A DNA stretch of 19,687 nt, from positions 1 through 19,687 of the forward strand of contig JADKEV010000031.1 of the NCBI GenBank assembly GCA_016717855.1. The letters run 5' to 3'. This document shows, one piece after another, positions 13,366 through 19,687 of this stretch (positions are counted from its first letter, which is position 1; each line of letters opens with the position of its first letter). The stretch comes from Betaproteobacteria bacterium (GTDB lineage: Bacteria; Pseudomonadota; Gammaproteobacteria; Burkholderiales; Casimicrobiaceae). A program made the position numbers and the translations under genes. The notes under the pieces are model-generated. The model was not told the DNA's origin. It saw only the letters and a program-made list of their open reading frames with translations, and made no database searches.

Positions 13366-16233
13366 CTACGGCGGGAAGGCCCCCCCGCAGTTCCCGTTCA
13401 GGTACGGCCGGATCAGCTCCCAGGTCGCCCGCGTCGCGTTCTGGCCGACTGCCCCGTTGGTCACCGACTGTCCAGTCAACCCGAACATCGCGCGCAGCAG
13501 CATCAGGCCGTCGGTCAGCGCGTCGATCTGGGTGTTGCCGTCGATGTCGAGCGAGCAGCCACCGAAGATCGTGCCCGTGCTCACCCAGAACGTCGCCGCA
13601 CCGCCGCCGACATGCAGCGTGGTGCTGGTCACCTGGTTCAGTAGCGACGACGCGGTGTGGCGCACGCACACGTACTTGCCCGCGCTGAGGCTGCCGCTCT
13701 GGACGTAGCCGCCGCTGACGTCGCAGGTCAGGCAGCCCGCCGCGGTCGAGGCACAGAACGCGCTGCCCGGCTGGCCCTCGACGTACACGTTGGCCTGGCC
13801 GTCGAAGCCGGTGATCAGCACCGGCCCCGCGGTACGCACCGAGGCGACGGGCACGTTGCTCTGCGCGGGGAAAGGGAACGGGTCCGGGGTGTTGTCGCCC
13901 AGCGTCAGGTCGGGGCTGAAACGGGTGACGAACGCGTCGCCGCCCTGGCCGCTGCTCAGGAAACCGCCGAAGCTGCCCTGCGCCCCGCTGCTCACTCCGG
14001 GGAAAGTGTTGGTGCCCGACAAGGTGCGTCCGGCCACGTAGACCTGGCCGCTCGTGGGGTGGATGGCGATGGCGTGGCCCACGTCCCTCGCCGCGGCGCC
14101 GAGATAGCTGGACTGGAGCAACTGGGTCAGGTCGGCGCTGAAGCGGCTGGCGTAGGCATCCTGGTCCCCCCCGAGCGCGCCTTGGGCGCCGCCGCTGCTG
14201 CCCGGGAAGTTGTTGGAAAGGGCATTGCCCGTCAGATAGACCTCGCCGGTAGCCGGATGGATGGCGAGGCCCGTGCCGTTATCGGTGTCGGACCCACCGA
14301 GATAGCTCGACTGGCGGAGCGCGGACAGATCGGCGCTCAGGCGACTGACAAAGGCGTCCGCCCCACCGCCGCCATAGACGCCCTGCGCGCCGCCGCCGAC
14401 ACCGGGAAAGGCGCCGGTCGTATTGCCGGCGACATAGATCTCACCGCTGACCGGATGGATGGCCAGCGCGGTCGCATCCTCCACGCCCGCGCCGCCGAGG
14501 TAGCTGGATCGGATCAGCGTTCCCAGATCGGCGGCGAAGCGGGCGACGAAGGCGTCGTTGCTGCCGCCGCCCGGGGCGGGTTGCGCGCTGCCGATCGTGC
14601 CCGGAAGGGTAGGGGAACTGGTGGATCCCGCCACGTAGACCTCGCCGGTCGCGGGGTGGATGGCGAGCGCGTAGGCTTGGTCGGAGACGCTGCCGCCCAG
14701 GTACGTCGAGCGCTTGAGCGTCGTCAGGTCGGCGCTCAGCCGGCTGACGAAGGCGTCTCTGTCCCCGCCCCAGACGCTCTGCGCGCCGCTGCCGACGCCG
14801 GGGAAGTCGGCGGCGCTGGTCTGGCCTGCGACGTAGATGTCGCCGTTCACCGGGTGGATGGCCAGCGCCCGTGCACTGTCGAAACCGGCAAATCCGCCCC
14901 CGCTTGCCGTGCCGCCGAGATACGTCGACCGGACCAGGGTGCCCAGGTCCGCGCTGAGGCGGCTGACGAAGGCATTCCCGGAATCAGGTTGACTGCCCCC
15001 TGCCCCGGTGAAGGTCGGCTGGGCGCCCCCTGCGACGCCGGGGAAATCTGCGGAATGCGTCCATCCCGCCACGACGACGTCGCCGCTCACCGGATCGATC
15101 GCCAGCGCATTCGCCCCGTCGCCGCCGGCGCCACCCAGGTAAGTGGAACGGACCAGGGACGTCAGGTTGGCGTTGAAACGGGTGACGAATACGTCGCCGG
15201 CCTGAATATTCGACGGCGTAGGTCCGCCGTACAACGTCTGCGCTCCACCGGCGAGGCCCGGGAAGCCCGAATCGGTGGTCGTGAGTCCGGCCACGTAGAC
15301 GTCGCCGCTGACCGGATGGATGACCAGCGCCAGCGCCCGCTCGTCATTGGCGCCGCCCAGGTAGGTCGACTGCAGAAGCGGATCGATGACTAGCGGCCGC
15401 GCCGGGTCGTAGCCGGCCAGCGCGAAGCGGTACTGGTCGCCGGCGGCGTCGAGTTCGTAGCGGACGCCCACCGGCTCGCGCCGGCCCTGGCCGTCTTCCT
15501 GGAAGGCGACCGGCGCGGTGTAGGCGAGCGGCCCGTTGCCGGTGTGGGCGATCAGTTCGCCGCCGACGCCCAGTTCCAGCCGCATCGCCCCGCCGACCCG
15601 CAGCCGGATCCGGCCCGGGTCCTGGCCGGGGGCGACGGTGAAGATCTTTTCGACGTTGGCGCCGGTCGCGCGCAGATGCACGCGGATGCCGGGGAAGACT
15701 TCGCCCAGGTCGATCCGGTCGAAGGTGCCCAGGTCGCGGGCAGGCTGCGTCGCGTCGCTGCCGGTGAAGTAGCTGACCCGGGCCGTGGCCGGGTCCGCGC
15801 CGTCGGGCGTCGCGGCGATCGGCTGCCGGTCGGGGCCGACGAAGGTTTCGGTGAGCACCCAGCCAGGCGTGCGCGCGCCATCGCGCCGCTCTCGCTGGGT
15901 GGCGTGCTGCGCGGCGTTCGCGCCGTCGGCGGCCGCGTCGGCTGCGACTGCGTTAGCCGGACGCCCCGGCAGGCTGTACACCAGCCAGCCGTCACGGGTG
16001 ACGAACACCGTCCCGGCGAACGTCTGCGCGGCGAACGCGGCCTCCCGGTCCCATTGCCCGGCGTTGGGCACGAACGGCACCCCCGCCCGGGCCAGTTGTT
16101 GCCGCGCCGCACCCGAGAGCGACGCCTGCTCCGCAGTCAGGCTCGCGTGCGCAGCGAGGCTGCACGCGCCGATGATTGCAACCGTTACCGAAGCAACCAT
16201 CCGCTTCGCCGCCGCAAGATCGGTCCTGATCAT
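13366..16233 (-). CDS. Secreted SBBP seven-bladed beta-propeller protein with dockerin-like tail
   Basis: 955 residues, intact. ATG 16233 (MIRTDLAAAKRMVASVTVAI) starts a Sec signal cleaved near residue 30 (AAHAS); longer in-frame starts add 67 residues without a leader. Residues 50-287 are the beta-rich domain that usually precedes SBBP repeats (VPFVPNAGQWDREAAFAAQT, FVGPDRQPIA, RATGANVEKIFTVAPGQDPG, PLAYTAPVAFQEDGQGRREP). Residues 288 to about 780 are seven SBBP repeats of 65-75 residues with the core STYLGG, ALAIHPVSGEVYVAG, DFPGV-GGAQ, DAFVSRLSADL. Seven is the number needed to close one propeller. A Cys-containing beta region follows, and residues 893-955 hold CSLDIDGNTQIDALTDGLML with a partner helix, a dockerin/EF-hand-like calcium motif. 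It is expected outside the cell, perhaps in adhesion, but the function is unknown. A sigma-70 promoter lies upstream. The 3' end abuts a truncated Bug gene. Confidence 0.9.
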   Translation of the reverse strand: MIRTDLAAAKRMVASVTVAIIGACSLAAHASLTAEQASLSGAARQQLARAGVPFVPNAGQWDREAAFAAQTFAGTVFVTRDGWLVYSLPGRPANAVAADAAADGANAAQHATQRERRDGARTPGWVLTETFVGPDRQPIAATPDGADPATARVSYFTGSDATQPARDLGTFDRIDLGEVFPGIRVHLRATGANVEKIFTVAPGQDPGRIRLRVGGAMRLELGVGGELIAHTGNGPLAYTAPVAFQEDGQGRREPVGVRYELDAAGDQYRFALAGYDPARPLVIDPLLQSTYLGGANDERALALVIHPVSGDVYVAGLTTTDSGFPGLAGGAQTLYGGPTPSNIQAGDVFVTRFNANLTSLVRSTYLGGAGGDGANALAIDPVSGDVVVAGWTHSADFPGVAGGAQPTFTGAGGSQPDSGNAFVSRLSADLGTLVRSTYLGGTASGGGFAGFDSARALAIHPVNGDIYVAGQTSAADFPGVGSGAQSVWGGDRDAFVSRLSADLTTLKRSTYLGGSVSDQAYALAIHPATGEVYVAGSTSSPTLPGTIGSAQPAPGGGSNDAFVARFAADLGTLIRSSYLGGAGVEDATALAIHPVSGEIYVAGNTTGAFPGVGGGAQGVYGGGGADAFVSRLSADLSALRQSSYLGGSDTDNGTGLAIHPATGEVYLTGNALSNNFPGSSGGAQGALGGDQDAYASRFSADLTQLLQSSYLGAAARDVGHAIAIHPTSGQVYVAGRTLSGTNTFPGVSSGAQGSFGGFLSSGQGGDAFVTRFSPDLTLGDNTPDPFPFPAQSNVPVASVRTAGPVLITGFDGQANVYVEGQPGSAFCASTAAGCLTCDVSGGYVQSGSLSAGKYVCVRHTASSLLNQVTSTTLHVGGGAATFWVSTGTIFGGCSLDIDGNTQIDALTDGLMLLRAMFGLTGQSVTNGAVGQNATRATWELIRPYLNGNCGGAFPP
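13900..15375 (-). repeat. Seven tandem SBBP coding repeats
   Basis: The codons for S-T/S-YLGG recur on the minus strand near 15370, 15150, 14935, 14710, 14510, 14320 and 14115, with a step of about 195-220 bp. Copies differ at the DNA level but keep the core, so they are diverged repeats, not recent tandem copies. They could still recombine with each other or with the paralog after 18146. Confidence 0.8.
15632..15674 (-). repeat. 43-bp inverted repeat arm A (in SBBP gene 1)
   Basis: Read on the minus strand this segment equals 18684-18726 on the plus strand except for one base. It encodes RATGANVEKIFTVA in both SBBP paralogs. Flanking bases also match in part, so the homologous tract is longer than 43 bp. 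Confidence 0.85.
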
Positions 16234-16276
16234 GATCGTGTCTCTGTGCCCGTTAGTGTTTTTGAAGCGACGCGCA

Positions 16277-16304
16277 ACTGTAGACGAGTTGGCGGCAATG
16301 TCAA
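16277..16304 (-). promoter_or_regulatory. Sigma-70 promoter of SBBP gene 1
   Basis: Minus strand TTGACA (16299-16304, perfect -35), a 16-bp spacer, TACAGT (16277-16282). It would start transcription near 16270, leaving a leader of about 37 nt before ATG 16233. Confidence 0.6.
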
Positions 16305-16505
16305 TTCCGGCGGAGGGCAAGCAGCAAGAAGGAATCGTCGGCGCCCCCGGACGCATTGGCGGATTCGCCCCGGGCATTGGCCCATGAATTGCTGTCGACG
16401 GGCACCAACGACGCGCCACGATGCGCATCGGCAAGCGGCTGCTTACGCACTTCGCCGACTACCGCTTCGGGTCGTGAAGCGCCCGATTGATCGGCGGCAC
16501 AATTT

Positions 16506-16532
16506 TGGCTCCTTTCCACCACAATGGAGCCA
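16506..16532. promoter_or_regulatory. Inverted repeat overlapping the recombinase ribosome site
   Basis: TGGCTCC (16506-16512) and GGAGCCA (16526-16532) are a perfect 7-bp dyad with a 13-base loop. The right arm holds GGAG, the ribosome site six bases before ATG 16536. In mRNA this hairpin would hide the ribosome site; as DNA it could be a binding site. The rest of the gap from 16234 holds the SBBP promoter and nothing else I recognise. Confidence 0.5.
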
Positions 16533-16535
16533 TTC

Positions 16536-17150
16536 ATGGAAAACGATAGGCAACACACGCCTTGGAACAAGGGAAAGCTCATTGGGCAGAAACCACCGCT
16601 GAAGCTGAAGGAAATTTGGGCAATCCGCGTCCGGCTGCAAGTGAACAAGCGAACTCGGGATCTTGCGTTGTTCAACTTGGCCATAGACAGCAAGCTGCGC
16701 GGCTGCGACCTGCTGAGTCTTCGGGTACGAGATGTCGCGCATGGCAACCAGATTGCAGCACGAACGATGGTATTGCAGAGCAAGACACAGCGACCAGTTC
16801 AGTTTGAAATAACCGAACAGACCCGCGACTCGGTTTCGTCCTGGATTACCAATGCCCAATTGAAGCCAGACCAATACCTGTTCCCGAGTCGCGTAGGCAC
16901 GTCACCCCATCTATCGACCCGACAATACGCCCGCATTGTCCAACGCTGGATCAGTTCCATTGGGCTTGACGCCGCGGCGTATGGAACCCATACGATGCGT
17001 CGAACCAAAGCTACGCTCATTTATCGGCGAACCAAGAATCTGCGAGCGGTCCAGCTACTGCTTGGCCATACCAAGCTGGAAAGCACGGTCCGATACCTGG
17101 GCATCGAAGTCGATGACGCGCTTGAGATCGCCGAACAGACCGAAATCTAA
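16536..17150 (+). CDS. Short tyrosine recombinase (phage integrase family), catalytic domain only
   Basis: A 204-residue site-specific recombinase lacking the usual N-terminal SAM-like core-binding domain. From ATG 16536 (MENDRQHTPWNKGKLIGQKP) the full catalytic set is present: R55 (DSKLRGCDLLSL), K83 (QSKTQRPVQF), H152 and R155 (GTHTMRRTKAT), H178 (LLLGHTK) and the nucleophile Y187 (STVRYLGIE). ATG 16536 is preferred over the in-frame ATG 16524 because GGAG lies six bases before it and family members begin MEND. Length matches a widespread group of FimB/FimE-sized recombinases in proteobacteria. The frame is undamaged although its neighbours are decayed, which suggests recent arrival or selection. 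A dyad covers the ribosome site and several DNA hairpins follow the stop. Its target site is unknown; the hairpins and the flanking inverted SBBP genes are candidates. Confidence 0.9.
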   Translation: MENDRQHTPWNKGKLIGQKPPLKLKEIWAIRVRLQVNKRTRDLALFNLAIDSKLRGCDLLSLRVRDVAHGNQIAARTMVLQSKTQRPVQFEITEQTRDSVSSWITNAQLKPDQYLFPSRVGTSPHLSTRQYARIVQRWISSIGLDAAAYGTHTMRRTKATLIYRRTKNLRAVQLLLGHTKLESTVRYLGIEVDDALEIAEQTEI

Positions 17151-17158
17151 CCCTAAGC

Positions 17159-17198
17159 GGCCGGAGCGACCAAAATCTCGGTCGGTCGCTTTCCGGCC
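17159..17198 (+). repeat. Large imperfect hairpin directly after the recombinase gene
   Basis: GGCCGGAGCGACC (17159-17171) pairs with GGTCGCTTTCCGGCC (17184-17198), leaving a 12-base loop and a small bulge. It starts 9 bases after the stop. It could end the transcript, although no T-run follows, or be the recombinase's recognition structure. Confidence 0.6.
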
Positions 17199-17202
17199 AC
17201 AA

Positions 17203-17263
17203 CCAGTCACAGGAATCTCCCGATTGAACGTCCGCAACAGACGGGGAGCGGACATTGGACTGG
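17203..17263 (+). repeat. Nested inverted repeats
   Basis: Outer arms CCAGTC (17203-17208) and GACTGG (17258-17263) enclose inner arms GTCCGC (17230-17235) and GCGGAC (17248-17253), so one strand can fold into a two-level stem. Single-strand folding of this kind is how attC-type sites are recognised, but the canonical attC end motifs are not seen. Confidence 0.5.
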
Positions 17264-17282
17264 CGGCAATCAGCGGCGGCCA

Positions 17283-17300
17283 ACGACCCGTTACGGTCGT
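17283..17300 (+). repeat. Small perfect hairpin
   Basis: ACGACC, six bases, GGTCGT. It shares the GACC/GGTC core with the hairpin at 17159, so the cluster may be built from related units. CCGGAAACCGG, a further small dyad, lies just downstream. Confidence 0.45.
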
Positions 17301-17792
17301 AGGCTTGCCCGGAAACCGGACCGTCACACGAAGATTAGCAATGGTACGTCTGCGAGTTTACAAACTATGGGGATCCCGTTCGATGGACGAAGTGCGAGCA
17401 AGTCGTATCTCTTGCGTTGACCGGAAGGCGCCCGAGCGGATGAGAGGCGGACTAACGTGTCGGCTCTCTGGGAAAAAGGAAGGCCCGAGGTCTTCAACGG
17501 GTCCAAGATCCCCGGGCGGGAACCCAGACTTACAGGGATTTCCCGTGGGCGCTACGGGAGCAAGAGGCGCAGCGATTCAATTGAACAAGGCGTTGAAACT
17601 GGCATCCTACCGCGCGCCGTTTCGATCGTGATCGACCGCTACCGCGTCATAGTAGTTGGATTTTTTGGACACAAAGGCCGGGATCGAGAAAAGAAGCCGC
17701 CGGGACAGTCTCCTCAGAGAAAGAGGCCGTGATCAAATGGGACGCTGCCCGCTGCCGGGAAGCGCAATCCCCTCAGGGACCTGGAAGTGATT

Positions 17793-17828
17793 GTGCGGTT
17801 TACGCCCGGACGACCCGGGCACCGCCAC
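17793..17828 (+). ncRNA. Long GC-rich hairpin beginning GTGCG, possible structured RNA
   Basis: GTGCGGT pairs (one bulge) with ACCGCCAC, and inside it GCCCGG pairs with CCGGGC around a five-base loop, giving about 13 pairs. GTGCG is the usual 5' start of bacterial group II introns. Downstream, GAAGGAAGC followed by a GCGCC/GGCGC stem also recalls domain I of that class. No reverse transcriptase or domain V is visible, so at most a 5' fragment is present. The call is weak. Confidence 0.2.
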
Positions 17829-18131
17829 GGGGTAGTCTGGCAAACCGATCAAGCTCAGGATGCAGGGCACGCCGGAACGGTGGTCTGGTAAAGTAGGACC
17901 ACAATGCAGAAGGAAGCGCGCCATGACGGCGCCGCCCGGAGACCTCGGAATACACCATGAACGTCAGAAGAGGAGGACGGGGAAGCAGGACCTGATCTGA
18001 CGGTAGGCAAGACCGTACTCAGTTACGGCGCCCGCAGGCGGGGTTCGCGTGGTGCGTCACCGACGTTGTTCCGGCGGTCTTCGCAAGGACAACTGCCTGG
18101 ACCCGACTAGCAATCAAAGTTGACCAAAAAA

Positions 18132-18142
18132 AAGGAAGGTGA
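18132..18142 (+). promoter_or_regulatory. Ribosome binding site of SBBP gene 2
   Basis: AAGGAAGGTGA follows an A-run and ends three bases before the GTG at 18146. It is the strongest Shine-Dalgarno match near the gene and supports this GTG as the start. Confidence 0.5.
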
Positions 18143-18145
18143 AGG

Positions 18146-19687
18146 GTGATTCTCTGCTTCGCAGGTTGGCGCGCCGTGGGGCGCGCGGCGGGTACTCACT
18201 GCTGTATTGGTGATGTCGGCGGTGCTGCTCGCTGCGCCGGCCCGTGGTGCGGTCGATGTGGGCACCGCGCAGAAGCTCGCGCAAGTTTGCGGTGCCGTTC
18301 GTCGCAAATGACGGACAATGGGATTCGCGCGCAGCGTATGCAGGCACAGACGTTTGCCGGCACTCTACCGTCACCCAGGAGGGTCTCTCGTCTACAACCT
18401 GCCGGGGCTGCGCATTGCGGGTCCAGCGCTGACAGCCCAAGTGCCGCGCAATCGGATTCGAATGCAACGCGCCCCGATGCACGCACATCGGGTTGGGCGA
18501 TTACAGAAACCTTCGTCGGCCCGGATCAGCAGCCGATCACGGCCTGGCACGCCCGCAGGAGCGCGCGAAGCGACACGCGTATCGGTTACTTCAACGACCA
18601 CGACACAGCGCGCCATCGACGCGATCTGCGGACATTCAGGCGCATCGCTCTCGGCGACGTGTTCCACGGCGTGAGTGTGCAGTTGCGCGCGACCGGCGCC
18701 AACGTCGAGAAGATCTTCACCGTCGCGCCGGGACAGGACCCGCGCCGCATCCGCCTGCGCATCGGACGGCGCCATGCATCTGGCGCTCGGCGAGCCGGCC
18801 CGCGAACTCATCATCGACACCGGCTTAACCCGGACCGATCGCGTTCACCGCACCCGTGGCGTTCCAGGAAGACAGTCTGGGCCGGCGCGAGGGCGTAGAC
18901 GTGCGTTACGCGCTCGACGCCGCGACCCGGCAATACGGTTTCGTGGTGGCTGCATACGACGCTGCACGGCCGCTGGTGATCGATCCGCTGCGTAATGGGC
19001 CTATCTCGCGGAGCCGGCTGCGAGACGTGAAGGCGATCACGATCCCATCCGGCGAGCCATGAAGTCTATAGCGGGCTTCACGGACTCCAATCCGTTCCGC
19101 AGATGACAGGCCGGAGCCATCCCGCGAGCGCCGGCCTGGTTTCCTTCGTCAGCCGCTTCAGTGCCGACCTGAAAACGACGCCCAGTCGAGTTACGCGCAG
19201 GGTAGTCCGAGTACTTCGAGCGTCCACGACGCGGCATTCCAGCTACGCCGCCGGCCCAGCCCGTTCACCCCGACCGGCGGCGATGTGGCGATCGGGGACA
19301 CCGTCAGTCGTTTCAACGCCGCCCTCACGACGATCTCGGCGACGGCCGTGATAGGCGGCACAGCATCTACGGCGGTGGCCATCCATCCGGTCAGCGGTGA
19401 AATCTACGTGGCCGGCACCGACATCCACGACACTGGCCGGCGCCGACGCCGGAGCAGCGCAGCCACCTATACCGGGGGCGATGACGCGTTCGTCAGCCGC
19501 CTCAGCGCCGATCTGGGACGCTGTTCCGCTCGACCTACGTCGGCGGCGCCGGAAGCAGGAACGCGGGTCGGCGCTGACCATTCTCCATCGGCGGCATCGT
19601 CTACGCGGGCGGGTTGACCAGCTCGGTCCGTTCGCACCGCAGGCGGCGCCTTATACCTTCGCCGGCGGCACCGATGGATTCGTCACC
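18146..19687 (+). pseudogene. Second SBBP beta-propeller protein, multiply frameshifted, runs past window end
   Basis: A paralog of the intact SBBP gene at 13366-16233, in opposite orientation. From GTG 18146 a leader can be read after one shift (RRVLTAVLVMSAVLLAAPAR). Then come pieces in changing frames that match the first protein in order: VPFVANDGQWDSRAAYAG, QTFAGTL, GSLVYNLPGLRIAG, ITETFVGPDQQPI, RATGANVEKIFTVAPGQDPR, VAFQEDSLGRREGVDVRYAL and AAYDAARPLVIDPL. SBBP-type repeats follow (AIHPVSGEIYVAGT, DDAFVSRLSADLG). At least six frame changes occur in 1.5 kb. The first repeat after VIDPL is poorly preserved compared with the paralog. The protein would be exported and propeller-forming if intact. 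Sequencing error at a contig end is as likely as true decay. Confidence 0.8.
18684..18726 (+). repeat. 43-bp inverted repeat arm B (in SBBP gene 2)
   Basis: Counterpart of 15632-15674 in inverted orientation, 42 of 43 bases identical. The arms are about 3 kb apart and enclose the recombinase gene and its hairpins. Confidence 0.85.

Larger units (their letters stand above)
17301..18145. other. About 845 bp without a recognisable gene
   Basis: Open frames exist on the plus strand up to 17732 (for example from 17457) but resemble no family I know. They are rich in Arg, Gly and Pro, which is typical of chance translation of GC-rich DNA. The stretch holds a hairpin at 17793-17828, a purine-rich zone near 17890-18000, and an A-run with a ribosome site at 18126-18145 in front of the second SBBP gene. 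It could be spacer DNA belonging to the recombinase unit or a decayed element. Confidence 0.5.

Noticed and set aside
12701..13708. Plus-strand open frame of 335 codons across the Bug remnant and SBBP 3' end
   Set aside because: It runs across the breakpoint between two minus-strand genes, is His/Arg-rich, and is a mirror of real codons.
13657..15393. Long plus-strand open frame (578 codons) opposite the SBBP gene
   Set aside because: It is antisense to the seven repeats, shows Ala/Arg/Gly/Asp-rich low-complexity sequence and no family motifs. The minus strand has signal peptide, repeats and dockerin-like end.
17159..17263. Integron attC site
   Set aside because: Paired arms are present, but I could not find the conserved RYYYAAC and GTTRRRY ends, and the recombinase lacks the extra IntI-specific domain. 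It is kept only as a hairpin cluster.
16936..17631. Plus-strand frame of 231 codons running out of the recombinase gene
   Set aside because: Its first 200 bases overlap the recombinase in another frame, and the remainder has no motif, ribosome site or family resemblance.
1..19687. rRNA, tRNA genes, CRISPR arrays, complete insertion sequences
   Set aside because: No T-loop or cloverleaf signature, no regularly spaced identical repeats with spacers, and no full transposase was seen on either strand.

Overview
The window is GC-rich DNA from a proteobacterium, most likely a betaproteobacterium (Burkholderiales/Rhodocyclales-like). The evidence is a Bug/TctC solute receptor remnant, a TakP/DctP-like TRAP receptor, a comM (yifB) start, a Phd/RelE-type toxin-antitoxin pair, a delta-60-repeat protein with a C-terminal module resembling DUF5648, and a very short tyrosine recombinase of a type common in that group. 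Species cannot be told from the sequence.

Layout. 1-1954 (- strand): two overlapping genes for periplasmic solute-binding proteins, a TRAP receptor followed by an ABC_sub_bind receptor, both broken by many frameshifts. 2298-2408 (+): the first 37 codons of comM, cut off. 2392-5896 (-): a compact three-gene operon of unknown function (single-pass membrane protein with a beta-rich outer domain; three-helix membrane protein; soluble helical-repeat protein). 5980-6578 (-): an intact type II toxin-antitoxin operon with a strong sigma-70 promoter and three 12-bp-spaced repeats. 6563-7406: remnants of a PIN-domain toxin and of a SnoaL/NTF2-like protein. 7430-9187 (+): an intact class III nucleotidyl cyclase with TolB-like and TPR regions. 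9250-9381 (-): a HigA/XRE antitoxin fragment. 9668-12655 (-): a large secreted delta-60-repeat protein. 12821-13365 (-): the C-terminal half of a Bug receptor. 13366-16233 (-): a secreted seven-bladed SBBP beta-propeller with a dockerin-like tail. 16536-17150 (+): the short tyrosine recombinase, followed by a run of DNA hairpins and about 0.85 kb without a recognisable gene. 18146-end (+): a second, frameshift-ridden SBBP protein, paralogous and inverted relative to the first.

Reading of the whole. This looks like an accessory region assembled by repeated insertion and deletion. Several genes stop sharply inside conserved domains (comM, PIN toxin, SnoaL, HigA, Bug), each beside an intact gene of unrelated function. 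The two SBBP paralogs point away from a recombinase and its hairpin cluster. Frameshifts concentrate in the first 1.5 kb and the last 1.5 kb, while the interior holds intact genes of 585, 995 and 955 codons. Some or all of the terminal frameshifts may therefore be sequencing or assembly errors at contig ends rather than true gene decay.

No rRNA, tRNA, CRISPR array or complete insertion sequence was seen. The best candidates for something undescribed are the three-gene membrane operon at 2392-5896 and the inverted SBBP / recombinase / hairpin unit at 13366-19687.
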